From NCBI RefSeq assembly GCF_002879615.1, contig NZ_PNRF01000015.1, positions 72,311 through 136,016 on the forward strand: a stretch of 63,706 bases of DNA. Reading direction: 5' to 3'. Positions 9,034 to 17,977 of the stretch are shown in pieces (position 1 is the first letter of the stretch; every line of letters begins with the position of its first letter). The DNA is from Billgrantia endophytica (GTDB lineage: Bacteria > Pseudomonadota > Gammaproteobacteria > Pseudomonadales > Halomonadaceae). Under the pieces are notes generated by a model, which did no database searches, had not been told where the DNA came from, and was given only the letters and a program-made list of their open reading frames with translations. A program made the position numbers and the translations under genes.

Positions 9034-9768
9034 TACCGGCAATGGCTCTCCCAGGCGAATGACGGTCGGAAGTTCTCCCTGCCGTTCAAACCCGCAGCCA
9101 TGGGCCACCACTTCCACGCCTCGTGTTGCCGCTTGCCGCAGCGCAGCCCCGTAGGCCGGATCCAGGTGGTCGGCGGGTGCCACATCGCCGATCCCTTCAT
9201 GCGCCACGCAGAAAAGCAGTACGGCACGATGCCCCTGCGCGGCGAGAGCAACCAGCGCATCGAGATGCTTCTTGCCCCGCTCGCTCACCGCATCGGGGAA
9301 GTAGCCGTGGCCATCGACCTCCTTCAGGGTAACCTGCTTGACCTCGACGTAGGCAGAGCCCTTCTGCGGATCGTCCAGGCGGAAATCGAGCCGGGCGGCC
9401 TTCCGGCCTCCTTCGTATGTCACCTTGGCCTCGCGCTTCAGTGCGGCATAGCCGGCCAGGGTCGGTATCCGGTCGTCACGCAGCGCCTCCTCGACGATGC
9501 GGTTGGCGCGCCCGGTATGCACCGAAGCCAGCGCCATGCGGCCGTCCGGCTGCGGTAGCTCGATCAGTTCCCAGGTCCAGGCCAGCTTGCGCGCCGGGTC
9601 GTCGCTGGGCGTCAGCCACACCCGACAGCCTGGCACGTTTACCGCCCGCATCGAACCGGTATTGGGACAGTGCGCTACCACCTCGCGGCCATCGATCAGC
9701 CGCACGTCGGCCAGGAAGCGCTTGTAGCGGCGCAGCAGGGTGCCGGGCACCAGGGCGGGATACTTCAT
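8992..9768 (-). CDS. sfsA: sugar fermentation stimulation protein A
   Basis: A 258-residue SfsA-family protein with nuclease-like fold elements: N-terminal LRRYKRFLADV, CPNTGSMRA, the charged core LDFRLDDP followed by YVEVKQVTL, and YFPDAVSERGKKHL. The biochemical role is unsettled; E. coli SfsA was linked to maltose gene expression and DNA binding. The protein is ~20 residues longer than E. coli SfsA, partly from a C-terminal extension past EPLPVSL, and this extension creates the 42-bp convergent overlap with the Rieske gene. It lies nine bases downstream of the aminotransferase gene, so the two are probably co-transcribed. Confidence 0.92.
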   Translation of the reverse strand: MKYPALVPGTLLRRYKRFLADVRLIDGREVVAHCPNTGSMRAVNVPGCRVWLTPSDDPARKLAWTWELIELPQPDGRMALASVHTGRANRIVEEALRDDRIPTLAGYAALKREAKVTYEGGRKAARLDFRLDDPQKGSAYVEVKQVTLKEVDGHGYFPDAVSERGKKHLDALVALAAQGHRAVLLFCVAHEGIGDVAPADHLDPAYGAALRQAATRGVEVVAHGCGFERQGELPTVIRLGEPLPVSLTRQLDVTLGID

Positions 9769-9777
9769 GGCAGAGAC

Positions 9778-10938
9778 CTATCGCCTTGTCAGGAAGCGCT
9801 CGAGGCGACTCACCGCCTCCTCGAGACGCGAGATGCCGGCCGTGAAGGCGATGCGAACATGACGCTCACCACCCAGCAGCGCGAAATCGACCCCAGGCGT
9901 GATCGCCACGTTTTCCTCTTCGAGCAGTTGCTGGCAGAAGGCCTGGCTGTCACAGCTGTAGCGGGAAATATCCAGCCATAGATAGAAAGCCCCCTGGGGC
10001 GGCAGCGAGGGCGCCAGCCCCAGCCGCGCGAGGCCAGCCAGCAAGGCGTCACGCCGGCGTCCGAGTTCGGCACGACGCGACTCGAGAATATCACGGCATT
10101 CTGGCGTGAAGGCCGCCAATGCCGCGTGCTGGGAAGGCGTGGGAGCCGCCAGGAAGACGTTCTGGGCCAGCCGGGTGAGGGGTTCCACGGCGGCTTCGGG
10201 GGCCAGCAGCCAGCCCAGGCGCCACCCGGTCATGCCGAAATACTTCGAGAAGCTGTTGACCACGAAGGCGTCGGGCGAGATGGCCGCCACCGACAGCGGG
10301 TCGAGATCGTAGCAGAGCCCCTGGTAGATCTCGTCGACCAGCAGCTCTCCCCCTCGCAGTGTCACGGCTTCGGCTACCGCCTCCAGCCGTGGCTTGTCGA
10401 GCATATGCCCGGTCGGGTTGGATGGCGAGGCCACCATGGCCAGCCGGGTATCGTCCTGCCAGTGTCGGGCAACCAGGGCCGCATCCAACTGCCAGCCACT
10501 TTCCGGCCCCACCGGCACGGCGTCCACCTCCGCCCCGGCCAGGGCCATGAAATGCCGATTGCAGGGGTAGTTGGGGTCAGCCATGAGCACGCGATCGCCG
10601 GGCCCGGCCAGCAACTGACTGGCCAGCAGCAGCGCACCGGAGGCACCGGGTGTGACCAGGATGCGCCGTGGATCCACGTCGGCACCGAAGTGCTCGGCGT
10701 AATGTCGCGCAATCGCTTCACGCAGCGCCGGCAGGCCCGTTGCAGGTGTATAGCGCGTCTGCCCATCCGCCAGGGCCTGCCGACCGGCGGCCAGGACCGG
10801 CTCCGGGGTTGCGAAGTCCGGCTCACCCACTTCCAGGTGGATGACGTCGTGCCCGGCTGCCTCGCGTGCCTGGGCAATTTCCAGCAAGCGCATCACGCGA
10901 AAGGGGGCGACGCGATCGACACGCGGATTCCACGACAT
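9778..10938 (-). CDS. class I/II PLP-dependent aminotransferase
   Basis: A 386-residue fold-type I aminotransferase of the aspartate/alanine aminotransferase superfamily. The Schiff-base lysine is about K232 in NSFSKYFGMTGWRLGW. Other landmarks are EVGEPDFATP near the N-terminus, SPSNPTGHM near 171-179, DEIYQGLCYD, and a C-terminal arginine in HVRIAFTA. The substrate cannot be read from sequence: aspartate, alanine or a glutamine-family amino acid are possible. It forms a probable two-gene operon with sfsA. Confidence 0.88.
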   Translation of the reverse strand: MSWNPRVDRVAPFRVMRLLEIAQAREAAGHDVIHLEVGEPDFATPEPVLAAGRQALADGQTRYTPATGLPALREAIARHYAEHFGADVDPRRILVTPGASGALLLASQLLAGPGDRVLMADPNYPCNRHFMALAGAEVDAVPVGPESGWQLDAALVARHWQDDTRLAMVASPSNPTGHMLDKPRLEAVAEAVTLRGGELLVDEIYQGLCYDLDPLSVAAISPDAFVVNSFSKYFGMTGWRLGWLLAPEAAVEPLTRLAQNVFLAAPTPSQHAALAAFTPECRDILESRRAELGRRRDALLAGLARLGLAPSLPPQGAFYLWLDISRYSCDSQAFCQQLLEEENVAITPGVDFALLGGERHVRIAFTAGISRLEEAVSRLERFLTRR

Positions 10939-11179
10939 GGAACTGACTCCCGAGTGAAATATTTGGGGCCGAAACGATATATTTTCATCGCAGGCGGTCT
11001 ATAGCATCATTCTACTGATTTTTGCGGCGACAACGCAGGGCCATGCCAAGCCGACACAACACTTGCTATTGCAAAGCCGGCGAATATCCGCTAAACAAGC
11101 ATGCCTTTGGCGTGAGATACCTTGCAATGCATCGAGGCAGGTATTGATCAGCAGTCACTAAAGTTAAAGAGGCAATCCC

Positions 11180-11617
11180 ATGCCAGTAGCAGACAAGAGA
11201 ACGGAAGCGCCCAAGAAATTCACCCCTTACGAGTCGGCACCGGGTGAAGAGTACATGAACGAGCAGCAACTGGAGCACTTCCGGGGGATCCTGCTGGGCT
11301 GGAAACAGGAACTCATGGAAGAGGTGGACCGGACCGTTCGCCACCTGCAGGAAGAGGCGAACAACTACGCCGATCCGGCCGATCGCGCTACCCAGGAAGA
11401 GGGTTTCAGCCTGGAGCTGCGCACCCGGGATCGCGAGCGCAAACTGCTCAAGAAGATCAACGAGACTATCGAGAAGATCGATGAGGACGACTACGGCTTC
11501 TGCGAGGCCTGCGGCGTCGAGATCGGTATCAGGCGCCTGGAGGCTCGTCCCACCGCGACCCTGTGCGTGGATTGCAAGACACTGGCGGAGCTCAAGGAAA
11601 AACAGCTCGGCGGATAA
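11180..11617 (+). CDS. dksA: RNA polymerase-binding transcription factor DksA
   Basis: Works with ppGpp to adjust rRNA and amino-acid promoters by binding the RNA polymerase secondary channel. The 145-residue protein has a coiled coil (about 33-105) whose tip shows the D65-xx-D68-x-A70 motif. The C-terminal C4 zinc finger is complete (C108, C111, C129, C132). It has its own 241-bp upstream region and a strong terminator 27 bp after the stop. The order dksA-gluQ-cbrA is the Pseudomonas arrangement. Confidence 0.97.
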   Translation: MPVADKRTEAPKKFTPYESAPGEEYMNEQQLEHFRGILLGWKQELMEEVDRTVRHLQEEANNYADPADRATQEEGFSLELRTRDRERKLLKKINETIEKIDEDDYGFCEACGVEIGIRRLEARPTATLCVDCKTLAELKEKQLGG

Positions 11618-11643
11618 GCCGATGAGCCGGGTAGCACGTCGTG

Positions 11644-11667
11644 ACGGGCACCCCAGGGTGCCCGTTT
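11644..11667 (+). terminator. dksA terminator
   Basis: A 9-bp perfect stem (ACGGGCACC/GGTGCCCGT) with a CCAG loop followed by TTT, 27 bp after dksA and 32 bp before gluQ. The short T run suggests partial read-through into gluQ. Confidence 0.75.
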
Positions 11668-11698
11668 GCGTGACAGTCGCACACGACGGGAGTCGACC

Positions 11699-12610
11699 AT
11701 GACCCCATACCGCGGCCGCTTCGCGCCAACCCCTTCGGGGGCACTCCACTTCGGCTCACTGATCGCCGCCGTAGCCAGTTACCTGGATGCCCGCCAGGCG
11801 CGCGGGGAGTGGCTGCTGCGCATCGAGGATATCGATCCGCCGCGCTGCCCACCCGGCGCCGCCGATGCCATTCAACATCAGCTCGAGGCCTTCGGGTTGT
11901 ACTGGGATGGCCCGGTATACCGGCAACATGACCGCGACCATGCCTACGGCGCCGCTCTCGAGCGCCTCGAGGCCCTGGGCCTGGCCTATCCCTGCAGTTG
12001 CTCGCGCAAGCAGTGGCACAACCATCCCATCTATCCCGGCTGGTGTCGTGACGGTGTGTGCGAGCCTGACAAGCCGGTGGCCTGGCGCCTGCGCAGCGAC
12101 CTGGGGCTACGCCCGGTATCCTGGGAGGACAGGCTGTTCGGCACCCAGTCCTTCGACCCTGCCGAACTGGGCGATGTGGTCCTCAAGCGCAAGGAGGGTC
12201 TCTGGGCCTACCAGTTGGCCGTTGTGGTGGACGATGCCGACCGGGACATCACCGACGTGGTACGCGGCTTCGACCTGCTCGACAACACACCCTGGCAGCG
12301 CCAGTTGCAGCACGCCCTCGGGCTGCCGGAGCCACGCTACCTGCACCTGCCCTTGATCATGAGCCGGGATGGCCAAAAGCTCTCCAAGCAGAACCTGGCA
12401 CCAGCCCTGCCCCTGGAAGATGCCGCCGTTCGCCCACTGTTGCACCAGGCCCTGGTGGCACTGGATCAATCGCCACCCCCGGCGCTCGCCACCGGCCCGG
12501 TCGACGAACAGTTGGCCTGGGCGATCGCGCACTGGGATGTGGGCCGCATCAGCCCCGATCCCGCCCGGCGGGCCGACGACCATGCCACCAGCCCGCCTTC
12601 CCCAGCCTGA
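11699..12610 (+). CDS. gluQ: glutamyl-Q tRNA(Asp) synthetase
   Basis: Paralogue of the glutamyl-tRNA synthetase catalytic domain. It attaches glutamate to queuosine in the tRNA-Asp anticodon. The 303-residue protein has FAPTPSGALHFGSL at residues 7-20 (HIGH equivalent HFGS), a zinc-site region with PCSCSRKQW and WCRDGVC, and a KLSKQ KMSKS-like loop. It lacks the anticodon-binding domain of true GluRS, as expected. The ATG at 11699 directly follows the dksA terminator. It is followed 14 bp later by the small membrane ORF in front of cbrA. Confidence 0.95.
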   Translation: MTPYRGRFAPTPSGALHFGSLIAAVASYLDARQARGEWLLRIEDIDPPRCPPGAADAIQHQLEAFGLYWDGPVYRQHDRDHAYGAALERLEALGLAYPCSCSRKQWHNHPIYPGWCRDGVCEPDKPVAWRLRSDLGLRPVSWEDRLFGTQSFDPAELGDVVLKRKEGLWAYQLAVVVDDADRDITDVVRGFDLLDNTPWQRQLQHALGLPEPRYLHLPLIMSRDGQKLSKQNLAPALPLEDAAVRPLLHQALVALDQSPPPALATGPVDEQLAWAIAHWDVGRISPDPARRADDHATSPPSPA

Positions 12611-12624
12611 GCAAGGAGCACGAC

Positions 12625-12801
12625 ATGTACGTCTATCGCATCATGCTCCTGCTGGTCTTCGGGGGTTACCTGCTGTCGCCGTTGCTGATGAGCGGCTGGT
12701 CCAGCCCCGGTGTCGCCTGGTATCGCCCCTTCGTCATCTGGGGCATTCTGATTGCCCTGACACTGTGGCTGGAGCAGAAGAGGAAGCTCGATGAGCACTA
12801 G
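12625..12801 (+). CDS. cbrX: small membrane protein CbrX
   Basis: A 58-residue ORF (MYVYRIMLLLVFGGYLLSP... ending KRKLDEH) with an AAGGAG ribosome-binding site and two hydrophobic segments (about 4-22 and 32-50). Its stop lies 11 bp inside cbrA: the cbrA ATG at 12791 is in another frame, so cbrA translation is probably coupled to it. A small ORF called cbrX occupies the same place in Pseudomonas. The molecular role is unknown; the gene is easily missed because of its size. Confidence 0.8.
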   Translation: MYVYRIMLLLVFGGYLLSPLLMSGWSSPGVAWYRPFVIWGILIALTLWLEQKRKLDEH

Positions 12802-15748
12802 CCTGACCAGCGTGTTCGCCTTGGGCGCCAGCTATCTGCTCTTGATGTTTCTGTGTGCGCTGGCCGTGGAGCGCGGCTGGATCGACCGGCGCATTACCCG
12901 GCATCCAGCGGTCTACACCCTGGCGCTGGGTGTCTACGCCAGCGCCTGGGCGATCTACGGCAGTCTGGAGCTGGCCTCCCGTTCAGGCTACGGCTACCTG
13001 GCCTACTACCTGGGGGTGGCCGGCGCCTTCCTGCTGGCACCGGTGCTGCTGGTGCCGATCCAACGCATGACCCACACCTACCAGCTCTCTTCATTGGCCG
13101 ACCTGTTCGCCTTCCGCTTTCGTTCACGCTGGGTCGGCACCCTGATCACCGTGATCAGCCTGTTCGCCGTGCTTCCCCTGCTCGCCCTTCAGGTACAGAC
13201 CCTGGGCGATGCCATCTTCCTGATGACCGGCGCCGCCTCGCCAACTCTGCTGGCACTGGCCTTCTGTTCCTTGATTGCGCTGTTTGCCATGCATTTCGGC
13301 GCACGCCACAGCCGCCCGCATGCCCGTCACGATACGCTGCTGGCCATCATCGCCCTCTCTTCCATCATCAAGCTTGCGGCCATGCTGACGCTGGGCGCCA
13401 TTGCACTTTTCGTGGTCTTCGACGGCCCCGCCGACCTGCAGGTCTGGCTGGACGGCCCCGGTCAGGCGCACCAGGCCGGGGTCATCCAGCCGGACTCGGC
13501 ACACTGGCGGACCCTGTTGCTGCTGTTCTTCGCCGCCGCTCTGCTGATGCCGCACATCTTCCACATCACCTTCGCCGAAACCCTCTCCCGTCACACCCTG
13601 CTGCAGGCCAGCTGGTCGCTGCCGCTGTTCCTGCTGCTGCTGGCCATCCCGGTACCGCTGATCCTGTGGGCCGGGCAACGGCTGGGCAGCGATCAGGTGA
13701 TCGGCTCCGCTTACCTGGCCTTCGGGCTTTCGGACTCGTTCTGGGTCCAGGCCCTGGCATTCATCGCCGGCCTGGCGGCCACCAGCGGCACCATGGTGCT
13801 CATCGCCCTGGCATTGTCCGGCATGATCCTCAACCACGTGCTGCTGGTCGCCCACCCGCCCGAAGCCAAACCGAACCTCTACCGTTGGCTGCGCTGGCTA
13901 CGTCAGGCGCTGATCGCCACCGTCATTCTGGGCGGATGGCTCTTCTACCGCACCGTCGGGGTCAACCATGACCTCACCACCCTGGGGCTGGCCGCCTTCG
14001 TTGGCATGGCCCAGTGCCTGCCGGGGCTGCTGGCCCTGCTCTACTGGCCGGGAGCCAACCGGAAGGGCATGGTGACCGGACTGATCGCCGGCACCCTCAT
14101 CTGGCTGCTGGGCCTCTGGTTGCCGCTGCTGACCGGGCTGTCCGCCGTCGTCCTGATACCGCCAGGCCTGGAAATGCTGGCCGATGAGCCGGACTGGTAT
14201 GTCGTGACCCTGGTGTCGCTGGCCGTGAACAGTCTGACGTTCATCATCGTCTCGCTGGCTACCCACACGTCCGACGGCGAGCGTGCGGCTGCCGAAGCCT
14301 GTTCAGTGGATGCCGTGATCCGGCCCAAGCGATTGCCGCTGCTGGCAGCCACGGGGGAGGAATTCAAACAGCCACTGGCCAGAGCACTCGGCGAAGAAGT
14401 CGCCGAGCGGGAAGTGGCGCGGGCCCTCACCGACCTGGGGCTTTCTCCGCTGGATGGGCGCCCCTATGCGCTACGGCGGCTTCGCGACCGTATCCAGGCC
14501 AACCTTTCCGGCCTGATGGGCCCTTCGGTGGCTCAGGACATTGTCGATCGCTACCTGCCCTACCGCCGCGGCGGACAGGAGCCCACCGACGACATTCACT
14601 TCGTCGAGAGCCGTCTCGAGGCCTACCGCTCGCGGCTCACCGGCCTGGCCCGGGAGTTGGATGGACTGCGTCGCTACCATCGCCGCATCCTCACCCGCCT
14701 GCCGGTTGGCCTATGTGCCTTCGGTGTCGACGATGAGCTGCTCATGTGGAACGACGCCTTGGCCGAACTTTCCGGCATCGATGGCACCAGCGTGGTCGGT
14801 GCTCGTCGCGACGGCCTGCCCGCCCCCTGGGGGGAACTGCTGGGCCGCCTGCTCGCCGACCGGCACGACCCTCTCTACAAGCAGGCCGTGGAACTCGAGG
14901 ATGGCACGCGTTATCTCACGCTGCACCGGGCCGAACTGAAGGCGGATGGCGACATACTCGGCGGGACCGTGATCTTGATCGAGGATCATAGCGAGATGAA
15001 GTGGCTGGAGGATGAACTGGTGCACGCCGCCCGCCTGGCCTCCATCGGGCAGCTTGCCGCCGGCGTGGCCCACGAGATCGGCAACCCGATTACCGGCATC
15101 TCGTCCCTGGCCCAGAACCTGCGCTATGACACGGACGACCCCCAGATACTGGAGACGGCCGAACAGATACAGCAGCTGACCGATCGCGTCTCGCGTATCG
15201 TCAGCTCGCTGGTAGGCTTCGCCCACGGTGGGCGCCATGTGAGCGGTACCGGCCTCGTCCCGGTCTCCGTCGCCGCTGTCGCCGATGAGGCGTTGCACTT
15301 GATCCGGCTGGCACGCTCGGGCGAGGATGTCAGGTACCATAACCATTGCCCCCTCGAGCCTAAGGTCATTGGCGATGTGCAGCGACTACAGCAGGTCATG
15401 ATCAACCTGCTCAGCAACGCTCGGGACGCCAGTGACCCAGGCGGCGACATCGTGATCGCCGCCGAACCCGAAGGCAGCCTGTTGAAAGTGACCGTCACCG
15501 ATGAGGGGCACGGACTCGATGCCCGGGTCCGCGATCATCTCTTCGAACCTTTCACAACAACCAAGCCGCCAGGCGAAGGAACCGGACTGGGCCTGCCGCT
15601 GGTCTACAGCATCATTGCCGAGCATCATGGCAGGATCGAAATCGAATCACCGCCCCCCGGGCAGGAGCGAGGTACCCGCATCTGCCTGTGGCTGCCCACC
15701 GAACGACAGGATGGTGAAGACATCAATGAGCCGAATTCTGATCGTTGA
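12791..15748 (+). CDS. cbrA: sensor kinase CbrA with SLC5-like transporter domain
   Basis: Inner-membrane sensor of the CbrAB system for carbon/nitrogen balance. The 985-residue protein begins with ~13 transmembrane segments of the sodium/solute symporter (SLC5) fold (about 1-490), including the hydrophobic runs around residues 5-25, 110-130 and 425-460. A linker and PAS-like domain ([18 protein letters not shown]) follow. The DHp H-box is [20 protein letters not shown], and the HATPase domain has the N box [11 protein letters not shown] and the G boxes DEGHGLD and GTGLGLPL. There is no attached receiver. cbrB starts 23 bp before its stop, so the pair is co-translated. Confidence 0.96.
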   Translation: MSTSLTSVFALGASYLLLMFLCALAVERGWIDRRITRHPAVYTLALGVYASAWAIYGSLELASRSGYGYLAYYLGVAGAFLLAPVLLVPIQRMTHTYQLSSLADLFAFRFRSRWVGTLITVISLFAVLPLLALQVQTLGDAIFLMTGAASPTLLALAFCSLIALFAMHFGARHSRPHARHDTLLAIIALSSIIKLAAMLTLGAIALFVVFDGPADLQVWLDGPGQAHQAGVIQPDSAHWRTLLLLFFAAALLMPHIFHITFAETLSRHTLLQASWSLPLFLLLLAIPVPLILWAGQRLGSDQVIGSAYLAFGLSDSFWVQALAFIAGLAATSGTMVLIALALSGMILNHVLLVAHPPEAKPNLYRWLRWLRQALIATVILGGWLFYRTVGVNHDLTTLGLAAFVGMAQCLPGLLALLYWPGANRKGMVTGLIAGTLIWLLGLWLPLLTGLSAVVLIPPGLEMLADEPDWYVVTLVSLAVNSLTFIIVSLATHTSDGERAAAEACSVDAVIRPKRLPLLAATGEEFKQPLARALGEEVAEREVARALTDLGLSPLDGRPYALRRLRDRIQANLSGLMGPSVAQDIVDRYLPYRRGGQEPTDDIHFVESRLEAYRSRLTGLARELDGLRRYHRRILTRLPVGLCAFGVDDELLMWNDALAELSGIDGTSVVGARRDGLPAPWGELLGRLLADRHDPLYKQAVELEDGTRYLTLHRAELKADGDILGGTVILIEDHSEMKWLEDELVHAARLASIGQLAAGVAHEIGNPITGISSLAQNLRYDTDDPQILETAEQIQQLTDRVSRIVSSLVGFAHGGRHVSGTGLVPVSVAAVADEALHLIRLARSGEDVRYHNHCPLEPKVIGDVQRLQQVMINLLSNARDASDPGGDIVIAAEPEGSLLKVTVTDEGHGLDARVRDHLFEPFTTTKPPGEGTGLGLPLVYSIIAEHHGRIEIESPPPGQERGTRICLWLPTERQDGEDINEPNSDR

Positions 15749-17117
15749 AGACGAAGCCATCATCCGCACCGCATTGCGACGGCTGCTGGAGCGCCATGAT
15801 TACCGAGTCAGCGAAGCCGGCTCGGTGGACGAGGCGCTGGCCCTGGGGCCCCAGCATTTCGACCTGGTGATCAGCGACCTTCGGCTGCCCGGCGAACCCG
15901 GCACCGAGCTGATAAGGCCCGCATCGCCGGTTCCCGTGTTGATCATGACCAGCTACGCCAGCATGCGTTCGGCAGTCGAGGCCCTCAAGCAGGGGGCAGT
16001 GGACTACGTGGCCAAGCCCTTTGACCATGATGAACTGCTCGAGACCGTGGCCCGAGTGCTGCATCAGCAGGCGTCGCACCGCTCCACGCCCCCCGACATT
16101 ACCGACGCAGGCGGCTCCCGGCAGCAGATGATCGGCGAATGTCCGGCCATGCAGGCGGTCTACACCCGCATCCGCAAGACCGCTCCCGCCGATGTCACGG
16201 TGCTGATCCAGGGGGAATCGGGCACCGGCAAGGAGCTGGTGGCACGCGCCATTCATCAGCAAAGTCGGCGCGTGGCGGCGCCATTGATCTGCGTGAACTG
16301 CGCCGCCATTCCCGAAACGTTGATCGAATCCGAGCTGTTCGGCCACGAGAAGGGCGCCTTTACCGGTGCCAGCGCCGCCCGGACCGGCCTGGTCGAAGCG
16401 GCCGATGGCGGCACCCTGTTCCTCGACGAGATTGGCGAACTGCCACTGGATGCCCAGGCGCGCTTGCTGCGCGTGCTGCAGGAAGGCGAAATCCGCCGTA
16501 TCGGCTCGGTGGAGACCCGTCATGTGAATGTCCGCCTGATCGCCGCCACCCACCGGGACCTGCGCGCCCTGTCAAAGACCGGCGAGTTCCGCCTGGACCT
16601 CTACTACCGCCTCAACGTGATGCAGATCGACCTGCCCCCCCTGCGCGACAGGGAAGAAGATGTGCTGGTAATAGCCGACGTGCTGCTGGAGAAGGCGTGC
16701 ACTCGCCATGAACGCAGTGGCCTGCGCCTCTCCCGTGCCGCTCGTCGCGAGATCCACGACTACCCCTGGCCTGGGAATGTCCGCGAACTGGAAAATGCCC
16801 TGGAGCGCGGCGTGATACTCGCCGAGGGCCACTTGATACACCCCGATGACCTGGGCCTGAAGCCTGGGCGCCCCATGGCCACCCGTCAGCCGGAGGAGCC
16901 ACCGCTTCGCCCCGTCGAAAGGATCGAGCGGGAACAGGAAGACGGCGACGATCTCTCCCTGGAAGATTACTTCCAGCACTTCGTGCTGGAGCACCAGGAT
17001 CAGATGAGCGAAACCGAGCTCGCCCAGAAACTGGGCATCAGTCGCAAGTGTCTGTGGGAGCGTCGCCAGCGCCTGGGCATTCCACGCAAGAAGCAGGCCA
17101 GACGCAGCAGCGCCTGA
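15726..17117 (+). CDS. cbrB: sigma54-dependent response regulator CbrB
   Basis: NtrC-family activator. Phosphorylated CbrB drives sigma54 promoters, classically crcZ. The 463-residue protein has a receiver domain with the phospho-acceptor about D51 in [11 protein letters not shown] and K104-region AKPF. The AAA+ domain has Walker A GESGTGKE, the sigma54-contacting GAFTGA loop and Walker [12 protein letters not shown]. The C-terminal Fis-type helix-turn-helix lies in [19 protein letters not shown]. The ATG at 15726 overlaps cbrA by 23 bp. Its expected target promoter lies ~235 bp after its own stop. Confidence 0.97.
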   Translation: MSRILIVEDEAIIRTALRRLLERHDYRVSEAGSVDEALALGPQHFDLVISDLRLPGEPGTELIRPASPVPVLIMTSYASMRSAVEALKQGAVDYVAKPFDHDELLETVARVLHQQASHRSTPPDITDAGGSRQQMIGECPAMQAVYTRIRKTAPADVTVLIQGESGTGKELVARAIHQQSRRVAAPLICVNCAAIPETLIESELFGHEKGAFTGASAARTGLVEAADGGTLFLDEIGELPLDAQARLLRVLQEGEIRRIGSVETRHVNVRLIAATHRDLRALSKTGEFRLDLYYRLNVMQIDLPPLRDREEDVLVIADVLLEKACTRHERSGLRLSRAARREIHDYPWPGNVRELENALERGVILAEGHLIHPDDLGLKPGRPMATRQPEEPPLRPVERIEREQEDGDDLSLEDYFQHFVLEHQDQMSETELAQKLGISRKCLWERRQRLGIPRKKQARRSSA

Positions 17118-17166
17118 TCGACATCGCACCCCCCCTCGAATATCGGCTTCCAAGACTATTGTCCAG

Positions 17167-17198
17167 GCGCCCGTGGCCCTCCTCCACGGGCGCTTTTT
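17167..17198 (+). terminator. cbrB terminator
   Basis: A 10-bp perfect GC-rich stem (GCGCCCGTGG/CCACGGGCGC) with a 7-base loop and TTTTT, 50 bp after cbrB. It isolates cbrB transcription from the sigma54 unit downstream. Confidence 0.85.
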
Positions 17199-17226
17199 CG
17201 TGCACCACGGGAGACTCTGCACCAGG

Positions 17227-17277
17227 TGTTACCTTCCCACCCAGAATCCGCCCCACCATGACGCAAGATGGGTAACA
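17227..17277 (+). promoter_or_regulatory. putative CbrB upstream activating site
   Basis: Inverted half sites TGTTAC (17227-17232) and GTAACA (17272-17277) are separated by 39 bases. Each lies within an 8-mer arm (gtgttacc / ggtaacac). TGTTAC/GTAACA is the half-site type described for CbrB in Pseudomonas. They lie about 75-125 bp upstream of the -24 element, a normal enhancer distance for a bacterial enhancer-binding protein. Binding by CbrB is inferred. Confidence 0.7.
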
Positions 17278-17351
17278 CCCTCGGAGGGATCTAGCAGGCC
17301 GCACTTGGTGACTCGCCATAACTGTCTGTTTTTCTTGTCCAGTAATCGACA

Positions 17352-17367
17352 TGGCATGTGCCATGCA
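17352..17367 (+). promoter_or_regulatory. sigma54 promoter of crcZ
   Basis: TGGCAT-N5-ATGCA, with the invariant GG (17353-17354) and GC (17365-17366) separated by exactly 10 bases. This is the -24/-12 spacing required by RpoN. The predicted start is near 17378. No sigma70 element was needed to explain the RNA downstream. Confidence 0.85.
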
Positions 17368-17377
17368 ATATTCCTGT

Positions 17378-17882
17378 GTAAGAAAAACAACATCCGGCTG
17401 TCACCCGCGCCAATAACAACAACAAGGCGGCCAGGCGAGACAGGGCCCGCGCCAACAACAATAACGCCGGGCCGTGGAACGATGCGGAAGCGGGAGCAAC
17501 AAGAACAATCGCCATCCCGACATGTCCGCCCTTCGATGCCAGCAATAATTCCAATACAGGCTCGAAGCACCGGATCCAACAGGACGCGATGCGCCAACCC
17601 CGGCCAACAACAAGAACAATGGCCGCAAACGCGCACCTTCGGCAACAACATCAACAAGCCGGAGGCAGGCATATCTTCATGCCGTCGTGCTTGGATTATT
17701 GTTTTGAATACGAGGCGGTCGCCACCAGGAACGTCAACAATCACAACAACATTGCTTGCCTGTGAAATCCTTGGTGACTGTGGTGCGTATTCAAGGCGAT
17801 GTGCCATCACGAAGAAGAAACAGCCGCATGGACGCAGCACATTTCACGCTTGTCAGAGGAGGCCAATCGGCCTCCTCTTTTG
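17378..17882 (+). ncRNA. crcZ: CrcZ-type Hfq-titrating small RNA
   Basis: A ~500-nt RNA gene between cbrB and pcnB, the crcZ position in Pseudomonas. It carries repeated A-rich CA motifs of the AANAANAA type that Hfq (with Crc) binds. Strong copies are at 17411-17425, 17453-17464, 17497-17508, 17605-17619, 17643-17658 and 17734-17750. Weaker ones are near 17381, 17542 and 17810. Between them lie GC-rich, structure-forming stretches. It starts after a sigma54 promoter and ends at a 10-bp terminator. When preferred carbon is absent, CbrB-driven CrcZ would sequester Hfq and relieve translational repression. Open frames through it look non-coding. It is longer than the ~400-nt Pseudomonas RNA. 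Confidence 0.88.
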
Positions 17883-17887
17883 CTTTT
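17855..17887 (+). terminator. crcZ terminator
   Basis: A 10-bp perfect stem (AGAGGAGGCC/GGCCTCCTCT) with an AATC loop followed by TTTGCTTTT. It sets the crcZ 3' end near 17882 and separates the RNA from pcnB. Confidence 0.9.
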
Positions 17888-17913
17888 GCCCGAACGTAAA
17901 CCGGCTCATCGCT

Positions 17914-17941
17914 TTGCAAGGTGTCGGTGGTCGGCTACACT
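17914..17941 (+). promoter_or_regulatory. possible sigma70 promoter of pcnB
   Basis: TTGCAA, 16 bases, TACACT (4/6 matches to each consensus hexamer) lie 37 bp before the pcnB ATG and after the crcZ terminator. A promoter is needed here because crcZ ends in a strong terminator, but the match is weak. Confidence 0.35.
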
Positions 17942-17977
17942 CAACAACTTTCGCACACTGCGAGTCGAAATCACCGC

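Noticed and set aside
11107..11127. A sigma54-like sequence upstream of dksA (TTGGCG...TTGCA)
   Set aside because: The GG-to-GC spacing is 12, not the required 10.
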